Below are positions 44,949-54,790 of a stretch of 64,000 nucleotides of DNA, piece by piece; position 1 is the first letter of the stretch; each line of letters begins with the position of its first letter. The notes under the pieces were generated by a model. The model saw only the letters and a program-made list of their open reading frames with translations, made no database searches and was not told the origin of the DNA. The DNA is taken from assembly GCF_000203815.1 (NCBI RefSeq), contig NW_004457695.1, positions 682,001-746,000 of the forward strand, given 5' to 3'. Source of the DNA: Cavenderia fasciculata (Eukaryota > Evosea > Eumycetozoa > Acytosteliales > Cavenderiaceae). A program made the translations under genes and the position numbers.

Positions 44949-46475
44949 ATGGAACAAACAGATAATAATACATCATTATCATTATCTTGTTTAATACAAA
45001 CAACTAGTATTCTATTACCATGGGTAATACAATCAGAGATTATTTATATATTATGTACACAAAGAAAGAATCAAGATTGTAAAGAGATAAGACCAAAAGA
45101 TGTATTTGGTGTGGCAGGTGTATCGAGAAAGTGGAGACAAGCAACTAAAGCATCACTGACTTTAAATTTGCGTATCAATATAAGTAGACAATTACTTGAA
45201 GATTATCGTCAACACTATGACAATAGTCTCAGTCTACTATCAGGACCTAATCACCACATTGAAATTGTAATCGACTTTGGTACTGGTTCTTCAGAAGACA
45301 ATTTGGCATACGCTGGTATCAATATAGATTGGTTCAACGATACTATCATAAACAAGATGTCACATTTAAAAATAGTGTATACAGCTCCAAAGTGGATCAA
45401 GCTCATCAAAGAACATAGGTCATCAATCGTCGTCAGTGGTGGTGGTGATGGTGCTACTCTACTACCACCATGCTTTAATAAGATGTCTGTTCAATTTGTT
45501 GATTTACATTCACTCTTTATGTTTAATCATTTAAAAGAGTTGGATATTAATTTCACTTTAAATATATCGACCGAGATATGCAGTATCTTGACCAATTGTA
45601 ACACTCTAGAGTCACTCACCATGAAACTCGAGGTCAGTCCCAACATAAACATGAATCAAGTGTTTTCGAGCATACCTCACAGTGTCACCAGATTGTATTG
45701 GAAAAGCCAGCCTCAGACCAACTCGCACAACAAAGCGACCAACCCTCCACCATTCCATCTTTTACCTCCAGGTATACGTCATCTCTTGATTGAAGATCAT
45801 ATTCAAAGATGTAGTCAATCATACTGTGACTATGTTAGAGCCAACTCGGTTAGTACAGTTGTCCATACCGATCATCCAACCTATTATGACACCACCAACT
45901 TTTTAATATCATTGTCGTCACCTGTCAAACACATCTATTTCCAGTCATCTGGATTCACAGTTCAGAAAGAAAGTGCAATTGTCCCAGAAACATTGGAAGA
46001 GTTGGATCTTCAGTTTATATACATCGATCGCCAAAAGGCGACAGATTTACTAGAAACAATATTCAAGTATCCATTACCAAAGCTACATACATTTCGCATT
46101 GAAGGTGCTGTTAGAGGTATCGAACAATTTCCCGACTTTCTTGTTAGATTTATTGAATCGAGTCAGTCTCTTAGGATCATCGATTTCGCACATTCATTCT
46201 TTTGGATAGATAATCTAAATCGTTTAGATTTATTCCTACGTTCAATAGCCGATAGTCCATCCATTGAAAAGGTTTACCTTCGACATACTCCTGGTGCCTT
46301 CCGACAATACCCAAATCAATTTCTGTTTGACACTATCAATCAACATTTACAAACTATCAATAATAATAATAACAATAACAATCCATTACTTTTAATACTA
46401 CATGATAAAAATACTATAATAATCATTAATACAAATAATTGTAATAATAATAATGATTTATCTTGTTATCAATAA
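44949..46475 (+). CDS. Array copy 2: F-box-like/leucine-rich protein
   Basis: 508 residues, no intron. It shares the insert KNQDCKEIRPKDV and the stretch NISRQLLEDYRQHYDNSLSL with copy 3, marking the two as a recent pair. The F-box half (ILLPWVIQSEIIYILC ... VAGVSRKWRQATKA) is followed by leucine-rich blocks, with a Gly-rich loop at about residue 163. The C-terminus ends with the Asn-rich IIIINTNN-type tail common to several copies. The VFSSIPHSVTRLYW block departs from the PRTLTKL form of most siblings. Confidence 0.82.
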   Translation: MEQTDNNTSLSLSCLIQTTSILLPWVIQSEIIYILCTQRKNQDCKEIRPKDVFGVAGVSRKWRQATKASLTLNLRINISRQLLEDYRQHYDNSLSLLSGPNHHIEIVIDFGTGSSEDNLAYAGINIDWFNDTIINKMSHLKIVYTAPKWIKLIKEHRSSIVVSGGGDGATLLPPCFNKMSVQFVDLHSLFMFNHLKELDINFTLNISTEICSILTNCNTLESLTMKLEVSPNINMNQVFSSIPHSVTRLYWKSQPQTNSHNKATNPPPFHLLPPGIRHLLIEDHIQRCSQSYCDYVRANSVSTVVHTDHPTYYDTTNFLISLSSPVKHIYFQSSGFTVQKESAIVPETLEELDLQFIYIDRQKATDLLETIFKYPLPKLHTFRIEGAVRGIEQFPDFLVRFIESSQSLRIIDFAHSFFWIDNLNRLDLFLRSIADSPSIEKVYLRHTPGAFRQYPNQFLFDTINQHLQTINNNNNNNNPLLLILHDKNTIIIINTNNCNNNNDLSCYQ

Positions 46476-46557
46476 AAAAAAAAATAATTAAAAAGTTGTA
46501 AAGTACAAAAAAAAAAAAAAAAAAAGTAAAGTATGATCATTCACAAGATCAGGAAAT

Positions 46558-48114
46558 ATGCAAACAAATAATAATAATACATCATTATCTTGTTTATTAC
46601 AATCAACTTGTATTCTACCATGGACTGTACAATCAGAGATTATTTATATAATATGTAATTATCGAAAGAATCAAGATTGTAAAGAGATAAGACCAAAAGA
46701 TGTGTATCATGTGGCTGGGGTATCAAGACAGTGGAGACACGCAACCAAAGTATCATTGACTTTAAATTGGCGTATCAATATAAGTAGACAATTCCTCCAC
46801 GAGTATCGTCAACATTATGAACACCCTTTCAGTTTACTATCAAGTCTAAATCACAATATTGAAATTAACTTTGGTATTGGGTCGATCAAAGATAACTTGG
46901 AATATGCTCGTATCAATTTAGATTGGTTCAATAATACTATCATCAACAAGATATCAAATTTAAAAATCATTTATACAAATGATATGGCTTTAAAGTGGAT
47001 CGAACTAATCAAAGGCTGTAGGTTACCATCAATCGATGAAGGTGGCGAGGGTGGTGTACCGTCTCTCAAGACACTATCAATTCAACAATATGATGGTACC
47101 AATTCACTCTTTATATTTAATCATTTACAAGAGTTGGATATTAATTTTAGAGGCAATTCAACAACCAAGATATGTAATATATTGAATAGTTGTCATAATT
47201 TAAAGTCACTCACTATGGGTCTGTACGTTAGTCCTAAAATAGATACAAATCAAGTAGTCTCTAGTATACCTCGTACACTTACTCGATTGTCTTGGAGTGG
47301 TATATCAGAACTAGAAGAATACACCAAACATGCCAAACCACTCCCATTCCACTTTTTACCCACCACCATACGTCAGCTATTAATTTGGGATATCAATCAA
47401 ACATGTACACAAGAATACTATGACTTTGTAACGACCAACTCTGTCCATACAGTTGCTCAATGCGACCAATCTACCCAAGAGTGTATCAACTTTTTATCTT
47501 CTTCATCCTCTCCCGTCAAACACCTCTATCTCAAAGCATCGGGACACTCTTGTTACAACACGCCAGTCTCTATTTTGGAAAAGGCAATTGTCCCACCATC
47601 GATACAAGTGCTAGAGCTACAATTCACCTATATCGAACAAAAGAATGGATTGAATACACTGGAATCAATTTTCAAGTATAGTGGTCCATTACCAAACCTA
47701 CATACATTGATCTTTGAATCAAGAGAAATGAAATTACCCGAACATCTAGCTACATTTATTCGATCGAGTCAATCCCTTCGGATGATTGATTTCGGACAGT
47801 CATTCTTTGGTACACCATACCACGATAATTTCGAGTTATTCTTGAATGCAATGGCTCAAGGCAATAGAATTGAAAAGGTTTATATTAGATATTCACCATC
47901 TTTAAAGAATACTATTGATCGAGCAAAACAACATTTACAAACAATCAAAAATAATCCTTTGGTTTTAATAATAGATACTTTTTATTTATTAATCATTAAT
48001 ACAAATAATAATCGTATGGCCGATTTATCATCATACAATATTGTTGAAAATATAAAGAATGAAGAAATTAAACAAAAAGGCAGTTCAACAAACAAGATTA
48101 CATGTAGAATATAA
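46558..48114 (+). CDS. Array copy 3: F-box-like/leucine-rich protein
   Basis: 518 residues, the longest copy. It resembles copy 2 in the body (NWRINISRQFLHEYRQHYEH), but its F-box stretch around VYHVAGVSRQWRHATKVSLT is nearly identical in DNA to copy 8. After the usual end (LIINTNNNRMADLSSYN) it runs 25 residues further (EEIKQKGSSTNKITCRI), an extension no sibling has, probably from loss of the old stop codon. Confidence 0.82.
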   Translation: MQTNNNNTSLSCLLQSTCILPWTVQSEIIYIICNYRKNQDCKEIRPKDVYHVAGVSRQWRHATKVSLTLNWRINISRQFLHEYRQHYEHPFSLLSSLNHNIEINFGIGSIKDNLEYARINLDWFNNTIINKISNLKIIYTNDMALKWIELIKGCRLPSIDEGGEGGVPSLKTLSIQQYDGTNSLFIFNHLQELDINFRGNSTTKICNILNSCHNLKSLTMGLYVSPKIDTNQVVSSIPRTLTRLSWSGISELEEYTKHAKPLPFHFLPTTIRQLLIWDINQTCTQEYYDFVTTNSVHTVAQCDQSTQECINFLSSSSSPVKHLYLKASGHSCYNTPVSILEKAIVPPSIQVLELQFTYIEQKNGLNTLESIFKYSGPLPNLHTLIFESREMKLPEHLATFIRSSQSLRMIDFGQSFFGTPYHDNFELFLNAMAQGNRIEKVYIRYSPSLKNTIDRAKQHLQTIKNNPLVLIIDTFYLLIINTNNNRMADLSSYNIVENIKNEEIKQKGSSTNKITCRI

Positions 48115-48208
48115 AAGACATGTAAGAATAAAGAAAATAGGGAAAAATCAAATACAATTACATATTTAAAGAAAGAAAGAAGGTAAGGTAGATATTTATT
48201 TAAAAAAT

Positions 48209-49651
48209 ATGTTTAATATTAATTCTGCTTCTGATTTTCTTTTAGATCACATGATGATGGATAATTCATTATCTTTACCTTTATCTTTACCTACTTTACC
48301 ATGGGTAATACAAACAGAGATTATTTATATATTATGTAATTATAGAAGGAATGAATACATTCAATCGATCAGATTAAAAGATGTATTTAATATTGCTAGT
48401 GTATCACATACGTGGAGACATGCAACTAAAGTGTCATTGTCATTAGATTGGGTTATCAATGTCAATAGACACTCTCTCAAAGAGTACAGACAACACTCTG
48501 AAACCCAACTATGTCTCCTTTCACAACCCAACCAACACAAACTACACTTGGTATTGTTTCCTTCAAATTCCAACTTGGAGTATGCCGATCAAAACCAAGA
48601 TTGTTTCAAAGAGAGTGTAGTCGATAGATTGTCGTATCTTGCAATCAATAGGTACACTCCTATTGATTGGAATAGTCATATCAAGGGACGAATACCTTCA
48701 CTCAAAGCAATGCATATCTACTCGTACATTGATCAATATACCAAATTTTCACTAGAGGTATTTCAGTGTTTGGAACAACTACAAGTTGTGTTTTCTGGTA
48801 CTAAATGTCAACAGATATGCAATGTACTATCAAGTTGTCAAAACCTAAAGTCTCTCACAATCGATATCCAATCGTGTATTGACTTGGATGTTGGAAAGGT
48901 GTTTTCAAGTATCCCTCGTACCACCAACAAGCTAATATGGGGCGACATAAATCAATACCAACCATCATACGACCCGTCGGTCAAGCCATACCCATTCCAC
49001 CTTCTCCCAGACGCCCTAAACGAACTTGTCTTTTGGGATGCTAATCTTGTACCCAATCAACCATACTATGACTATGTACTCGGTCATCCAGTGCGTAAGG
49101 TTATCTACTATAACCTGGTAACACCTCAATTTGTTGACTTTTTATCGTGTCCGTCTTCGCCAATCAAAGACCTCATGCTCTACGTCATAGATGCACCCAA
49201 AACATTTTCGATCGCCCAAAGGGCAATCGTTCCACCATTGATCGAAAGTTTAGAGTTGATAGTCACCAAAGAGATTGGGTTACAAGTTTTGGAATGTGTT
49301 TTCAAGCATAATGGTCCATTACCAAACCTACACACAATCAAGATCGATTCATCCGATGATTTCCTCCATCTCCTCATTCATCATATCCAACAACCAAGTC
49401 AATCCATTCTTCGGGTCATTGACTTTTCAATCTTCTTTACCTCTCCATCTGCCAACCAACAATTATTGATCTTTCTAGATGCAGTCACTTCAAGTAAATC
49501 AATTGAAAAGGTTTACTTTAGAAACAAATTGTTTGATAAAGAACTTATTGATATTATCAATCGACATCTACTAAAGAATAATAATAATCGAATATTAAAT
49601 ATACAATCTATTTTAAAGGATATAATTATTATAAATACAAATAATTGTTAA
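48209..49651 (+). CDS. Array copy 4: F-box-like/leucine-rich protein
   Basis: 480 residues. The second half of the F-box segment reads VFNIASVSHTWRHATKVSL, and the following HSLKEYRQHSETQLCLLSQP is shared with copy 6 at close to DNA identity, although the remainder of the two genes is much more diverged. The N-terminal 25 residues (MFNINSASDFLLDHMMMDNS) are unique. The repeat body keeps QQICNVLSSCQNLKSLTID and VFSSIPRTTNKLIW. Confidence 0.82.
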   Translation: MFNINSASDFLLDHMMMDNSLSLPLSLPTLPWVIQTEIIYILCNYRRNEYIQSIRLKDVFNIASVSHTWRHATKVSLSLDWVINVNRHSLKEYRQHSETQLCLLSQPNQHKLHLVLFPSNSNLEYADQNQDCFKESVVDRLSYLAINRYTPIDWNSHIKGRIPSLKAMHIYSYIDQYTKFSLEVFQCLEQLQVVFSGTKCQQICNVLSSCQNLKSLTIDIQSCIDLDVGKVFSSIPRTTNKLIWGDINQYQPSYDPSVKPYPFHLLPDALNELVFWDANLVPNQPYYDYVLGHPVRKVIYYNLVTPQFVDFLSCPSSPIKDLMLYVIDAPKTFSIAQRAIVPPLIESLELIVTKEIGLQVLECVFKHNGPLPNLHTIKIDSSDDFLHLLIHHIQQPSQSILRVIDFSIFFTSPSANQQLLIFLDAVTSSKSIEKVYFRNKLFDKELIDIINRHLLKNNNNRILNIQSILKDIIIINTNNC

Positions 49652-49732
49652 ATTAATAAATAGTTCTATTTAATTTTAATATCTGTTTTTTTCCCCAATT
49701 GGACTCGAAGTTGATCATTCAATTTTAACAAA

Positions 49733-51241
49733 ATGATGAAAAGAAATAATAATAATAATAAGAATAAATCATTACCTTTACTACCTACTTTGCCATGGAT
49801 AGTACAATCAGAGATTATTTATATATTATGTAATTTTAGAAAGAATCGAGAAGAAGAAGAGAGACATACTACTACTATTAAAATAGGAGGTGTAGTGCTG
49901 AATGTGGCAGGAGTATCGAGAGCATGGAGAAGAGCAACTATTACATCGTTGACTATTTGTTGGTACTTTAATACAAACAAGCATTCTATTGAAGAGTATA
50001 GACATCACTCTGAAAATGAGTTGAGTCTCTTTTCGGGTGTTCACCACCCACTCGGTCATCACACTTTAGACCTCGTACTTCATCATGGCAGTGACATTGC
50101 ACGTGTCAATAAAGAATATATGCAATCTAATTTTGAATGGTTCAAAGACAATGTAATGCGTAAAGTGTCGGATATCTATATTGACGATGGTAGAGAGACG
50201 GTTGATTGGATGGACACTCTCATGCGAGTTGGACATCTCCCTACACTCGAACAATTGACATGGAGGTTTGATGGCGAGGTGCATCATAATATAATGCCAC
50301 TTGACTTGTTTAGTCATTTAGAAGTACTGGATATTGTATTTAACCGCAAGACATGTCAAGATATATGTATGGTATTGTCAAGTTGTCATAGATTAAAAGT
50401 ATTGGACGTGTCGAGTGGTATCACTAATTGTCCAGACCTAGATCTAAACCAAGTCATATCGAGTATGCCTAACAGTCTAACCAAGCTGTGTTGGGGGAAT
50501 CAACACCAATACCAGTATTTCCCGGGTGACCCGTCAATACCCTCATTCCCCTTCCATCTCCTACCCAAGAGTATACGACAACTAAAAGTTTGGCCGTCTG
50601 CACTTACATGTACACAATCCTACTACGACTATGTCAAAGACAATTCGATCGATACTATTGTCCAATACGACATCCCCCTTGAATCAGTCGTCGACTTTTT
50701 ATCGTCTCCAACATCATCGTCCTCTGTCAAAGACCTCTACCTCGATATTCTCCACACTCCTCCATTTCAAATTGAACAACGTGCATTAGTACCACCCAAT
50801 ATAGAAGTATTAGAACTTGGGTATGGTATCAATACAGAGTTGATGGAATGCGTATTCAAGTATAGTGGACCATTGCCATACTTACATACCGTCACAATCG
50901 ACTCTGTCAGTGAGTATTTCAGTTCGATCGCCCCGTTCATCCAAACAAGTCGATCTTTACGAATCATCGATATCACCATGTCATTCCAAATCAATACTGC
51001 CAACCTATCTAGAGCTAACATGGGCCTACTACTAACAGCCATGTCCACTAGTCCCAGTTTAGAAAAGGTCTACTTGAGAAGAAATGGTGTTAACAAGACT
51101 GTCACAAACTCCATCAAAAAACAATTTCATACCATCCCATCCCCTCATCCACTAGTCATCATTGACAATATTGATTTAATAATCATTAATACAAATAATG
51201 ATAGTAATATCGATTTATCTTTTTTTAAAATTATTAAATAA
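49733..51241 (+). CDS. Array copy 5: F-box-like/leucine-rich protein
   Basis: 502 residues. The F-box insert is expanded (REEEERHTTTIKIGG) and the second half reads VAGVSRAWRRATITSL. The body has the family blocks QDICMVLSSCHRLKVLDV, SMPNSLTKLCW, PFHLLPKSIRQLKVW and GPLPYLHTVTID. Its last 26 codons and 3' flank recur as a fragment at about 53236-53311, so this copy or a close relative was the source of a partial duplication. Confidence 0.82.
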   Translation: MMKRNNNNNKNKSLPLLPTLPWIVQSEIIYILCNFRKNREEEERHTTTIKIGGVVLNVAGVSRAWRRATITSLTICWYFNTNKHSIEEYRHHSENELSLFSGVHHPLGHHTLDLVLHHGSDIARVNKEYMQSNFEWFKDNVMRKVSDIYIDDGRETVDWMDTLMRVGHLPTLEQLTWRFDGEVHHNIMPLDLFSHLEVLDIVFNRKTCQDICMVLSSCHRLKVLDVSSGITNCPDLDLNQVISSMPNSLTKLCWGNQHQYQYFPGDPSIPSFPFHLLPKSIRQLKVWPSALTCTQSYYDYVKDNSIDTIVQYDIPLESVVDFLSSPTSSSSVKDLYLDILHTPPFQIEQRALVPPNIEVLELGYGINTELMECVFKYSGPLPYLHTVTIDSVSEYFSSIAPFIQTSRSLRIIDITMSFQINTANLSRANMGLLLTAMSTSPSLEKVYLRRNGVNKTVTNSIKKQFHTIPSPHPLVIIDNIDLIIINTNNDSNIDLSFFKIIK

Positions 51242-51306
51242 ACTCAAAGAAAAAAGGTAAATATAAATTAAATAATAATAAATTAATATAATATTAATCT
51301 TCCCTT

Positions 51307-51333
51307 TGTTTATTACAACTCCCAACAACAATT
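51307..51333 (+). repeat. Inverted repeat, left member
   Basis: TGTTTATTACAACTCCCAAC and the next seven bases reappear as the reverse complement at 54633-54659 with one inserted base. The pair brackets the 3.3-kb island that splits the F-box-like array. Confidence 0.75.
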
Positions 51334-51730
51334 AATTGCATATGTTTAAAAACTTTAATTTAAATTTAAAGTTATAAATACAGGAAATAAAGGATTAATT
51401 TTATTTGAAATAAAAAATCAATTTGAAAGCATCGACCAACATTCTTTCTAACAGTATTGAAATCTGTAGAGGCAAACAACCTAGAGAGTGCATGAAAGTA
51501 ACCTTATGATTTTTACCCAATGAAAGTAATTTGTCGTATATATATAAATTTCACCCACTATAGATGATATCATCAACCAGGGTTGCTGCCAAACCATCTC
51601 ACTATTGTTAACACCCAACCATCATGATTATTCCTATCCATCTTCCCATTTTCATTTAAGAGCTCCTTTATTTGCTTAATGATAATTCCCTCAAGGAGTT
51701 TCTTTTTCACTCTTAATTTTATTATACTTG

Positions 51731-51731
<1 letters not shown>

Positions 51732-51792
<61 letters not shown>
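51732..51792. repeat. (TAA)n microsatellite
   Basis: About 20 uninterrupted AAT/TAA units in the 5' flank of the gene at 51810, ending 18 bp before its ATG. Confidence 0.95.
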
Positions 51793-51809
51793 GAAGTAGA
51801 CTTATTGAA

Positions 51810-53082
51810 ATGGCAGAATCTGACATCCCTCCAAATTTATCTTGGGACCAAAAACGTATGTCTTCTACCTTTCTCTAGAGGGAAATCTATCTTTAATTAA
51901 GAAATTATTATTAATTTCTGTCTCCTAAGATCCTCAGTCTTGGTCAAAAGATGATACTCGTGCTTGGTTAAACAAAATGAAACCAATCTACAATTTCAAT
52001 GATGAACTCGTGGATTTAGAATTGGATGGTTCCATCCTCATAGATCTGGAAGTTTGTTTCTTTCAAAGTCGCACCCCAAAAGGTGATTTGGTGTTTAAAG
52101 CATTACACAGTCTAGTTGAAGAGTTTACTGGTTCGTTACTATCTATTTTTAAAATCGATTATTACTAATTTCCTTCTTAGAATCATCCTCTTCTGCTCCT
52201 GTTCCTCCCAGTACCGGTATGAAAACTTTTTCTCCATCTTTTATATTCCATTTTATGTACTGACAAATTAATCCTTATTCAAATAGAGATGATTCGAATA
52301 TATGCAACCGATTCTGTCAATCGAGATGCCATTTTAAATGTAGGGTTGGATAACAAACTTTCAATGGTAAGAGATACGACAGATCAGGACAAGAGCCATC
52401 AAGATTCGAATCTTGCCCATTTGGATCTTTGTCTGATAGAATTCAAATTAGGAACTTATGCATGGGACAACATCCAAATTTATCTCAAGTCTTATCATGA
52501 AATTCTGGCCAATGGTTTGAGAGAAAGAAATCGTCCAGAGTCTCCAGTCATCCAAAGTCTCTCAAAACCAGGAGATTATGTTGTAGTTGTACTCAAAAAG
52601 AGATTTACTGTCAGCAAAAGCACCATCTGGTGCAAAACACTCACAAAACAATTCGAAGTCCCAGTCCTCTTAAATGAAGATCGCTGGAAAAGGTATGTAT
52701 ATAATATATGAAGTATTATCTAGAAATGAAAATGATGATCGTTAATTCGTTTGATACATGCAGAATGATTTTCGATCCATTTCATCTTTTTCAAGACACT
52801 ACAGCAGTACTGAAGGACTCAAGAACCAAAAGAGATATTCCAATCAACAGTGTATTCATCGCTGATGGTGGTGCATATACTCTCTCCGTACCATGGGTAT
52901 GTATATATGCCAACTTTAATCTCAAGACACTAACTCATCTCAGTCTGAATCTTTTGATTTTTTGCTTAATAATTGTATAGGAAACAGCCAAACTGGTAAA
53001 GAACAACATCCATCTTGTATTCCTATCAATTCTGAATGCTCTACTGGCTTATGGCATAAAATTTATTCCTCCTTACCTATAA
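51810..53082 (+). CDS. SAM-like domain protein, 307 aa
   Basis: Six exons (51810-51855, 51930-52130, 52181-52216, 52287-52692, 52764-52896, 52981-53082) join in frame. Residues about 18-85 (SWSKDDTRAWLNKM, LELDGSILIDLEVCFF, GDLVFKALHSLVEEF) have the W-x-V-x-x-WL ... DGxxLLxL ... G-x-x-x-KxxxxL layout of a SAM domain, a protein-protein interaction fold. A Ser/Pro linker encoded by the 36-nt exon 3 leads to a globular part of about 200 residues with no recognised fold (AWDNIQIYLKSYHEIL, GDYVVVVLKKRF). It is intron-rich in the middle of an otherwise intronless array. SAM assignment moderate. Confidence 0.68.
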
Positions 53083-53208
53083 TTGGTAAAAGACAGAACA
53101 AATTTGAAGCTGAATATGTAATCTTGGAATAATAGAATACCATTGTTTCCTCTTGTACATCCCAATAAATTTCAACTATTCATTAAAGTAAATATTCACT
53201 CTTAGCAC

Positions 53209-53316
53209 AACAAGTTTGGAAATTCAATATTTCTTTGACAATATCGATTTAATAATCATTAATACAAATAATGATAATAGTATTGATTTATCTTTTTTCA
53301 AAATACTAAAATAAAA
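53209..53316 (+). pseudogene. 3' fragment of an F-box-like array gene
   Basis: The stretch from about 53236 to 53311 encodes IDLIIINTNNDNSIDLSFFK and a stop, nearly the same DNA as the end of array copy 5 (51164-51241). The bases just before it (ACAAGTTTGGAAATTCAATA) recur at 54678 upstream of copy 6. The rest of the gene is absent. Confidence 0.8.
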
Positions 53317-53388
53317 AGAAAAAACAAAGGGAAGAAGAAGAACATTCATTTCTTTTTCATATTACAATACTATATATTTATTATTTAA

Positions 53389-53691
53389 ATGACTGATTCG
53401 TTATCATCTTTATCTCTACTTTTTAATCTACCATTGAGTACGGAGAACACTCTGAGAACAACTTTTGATTATTGTCGGGCCACACTCTCGAAATTCAACC
53501 AACTTTATCAAAGAATAGGCGACACTAGTAGTAATAATAACAATAACAATAACAATAATAAAACAACAACAACAACAAATAGAAATAACACCCACTGTAA
53601 CATGAAAGATTTTGGATATTTTTATCACCCAAAATTTTGGGTCTTGAGGATATTCGAAATTGTTGATAAAAACTTGGTTGGTTGTCATTAA
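53389..53691 (+). pseudogene. Short frame starting like the F-box-like family
   Basis: 100 codons. Only the first 14 or so (SLSSLSLLFNLPLS) resemble the array N-termini (LSLLPNLPWT); afterwards the sequence is unrelated, with Asn/Thr runs and a KDFGYFYHPKFWVLRIF end. It is probably a 5' fragment joined to other DNA and then drifted. A small real gene cannot be excluded. Confidence 0.45.
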
Positions 53692-53922
53692 GTAAACATT
53701 TCATTTCAAGTTAGAGAGTTAAATATATGTATAAAATGGTGGATAAAATTTCGAATCAACAATCTATCAAAAAGTAAGAATAAACAAGTTATCTTTAAAA
53801 TCATTTTATTAATTCGATCATTTTCAAGAGGAAAAGACCCAAAAAATCTTTTTATCATTTTATTCTTTTTATCAATCTCTGTAGTTGTGATTTTATGGCA
53901 AATTAATACTATTAAGGTTAAA

Positions 53923-54261
53923 ATGGATAAAGAGGTGCCCGTTCTTCCTTTGTTTGTTTACACTCAAATTAACTCGGGTACAGTAACATCATCAGTTAAT
54001 GGAGTCTTATCCAAAGGGGAGGAAGGCCGTCAGGAGTCATTTATCGTCCCTTTTGATAATCCATACCCTGTTGGCATTATTCCAAAAGTTGTTGCACAAC
54101 TCAAAACTTTAGATATAGATAATACTCGCGTTTCCCGTATCAATGTTGAAACTTCACACATTTCAAATTTGGGTTTCACGTTGACTTTTAAAACTTGGTC
54201 AAATACGATTGTTTACTTTGTTCAAGCATCCTACATTGCACATGCAGAGGTAAAATTGTAG
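53923..54261 (+). CDS. H-type lectin domain protein, 112 aa
   Basis: The ATG at 53923 is the first in frame. The pattern ESFIVPFDNPYPVGIIPKVV, LKTLDIDNTRVSRINVETSH, ISNLGFTLTFKTWSNTIVYF, VQASYIAHA matches the H-type lectin fold found at the C-terminus of discoidin I/II (P-x-V, D-x-D, RI-V, GF, TW-x-DT-x-V, V-A-SY). This six-stranded domain binds GalNAc/galactose sugars and assembles as a trimer. Discoidins have an extra N-terminal F5/8-type domain, absent here: the domain is alone with a short 35-residue lead. No signal peptide, as in discoidins, which leave the cell unconventionally. Confidence 0.82.
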   Translation: MDKEVPVLPLFVYTQINSGTVTSSVNGVLSKGEEGRQESFIVPFDNPYPVGIIPKVVAQLKTLDIDNTRVSRINVETSHISNLGFTLTFKTWSNTIVYFVQASYIAHAEVKL

Positions 54262-54309
54262 TTATAGGCCTTAAAAAAAATAAATAAAAATAAATAAAAT
54301 CAAAGCAAA

Positions 54310-54562
54310 CTTTAGATTTACCTGATTTCTTTGTCGTTTCCTTTGCATCACCTTTTTATGATGGTATCGACTATAGGGGTAATCGTCGAAAGACTATAGA
54401 AGGTCATTGACCAACCCTGTTTATATCTCTGAACTCATCAAACAAATCTTACCATCCACCGAATATAATTCATTGGTTACAACCATCCTACAAAATAATG
54501 ATATGATCATTTTCAATTTAAATAATAATCTTCATTTAGATCTTGCATCCTATACCTTTTAA
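54310..54562 (+). pseudogene. Second 3' fragment of an F-box-like array gene
   Basis: About 54413-54562 reads as VYISELIKQILPSTEYNSLV ... NDMIIFNLNNNLHLDLASYT and a stop, a typical array C-terminus. The flank that follows (AAAGGTAAATTTTAAATTAA) resembles the 3' flank of copy 5. There is no matching upstream half, so this is a truncated copy. Confidence 0.75.
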
Positions 54563-54632
54563 AACCAAAAAAAAAAGGTAAATTTTAAATTAAATAATAA
54601 TTATTAATAAAGAAATGAATATTCAAATAATT

Positions 54633-54659
54633 ATTGTTTGTTGGGAGTTGTAATAAACA
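54633..54659 (-). repeat. Inverted repeat, right member
   Basis: Reverse-complement partner of 51307-51333, located 130 bp before array copy 6. Confidence 0.75.
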
Positions 54660-54790
54660 ATTAATTTCCTAATCTTAGGATAACAAGTTTGGAAATACAA
54701 TATTTCTTTAGAATTTCTTGACTTTGAAAAAATAAATACCTGAGTGGAAGACCAAACTTGCAGCAAGCGATCTTTTCAAATCATTTCATA

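Larger units (their letters stand above)
51242..51809. other. Edge of array-interrupting island
   Basis: AT-rich sequence containing the left member of a 26-bp inverted repeat (51307-51333) and a long (TAA)n run just before the SAM-like gene. No gene is seen. Confidence 0.5.
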
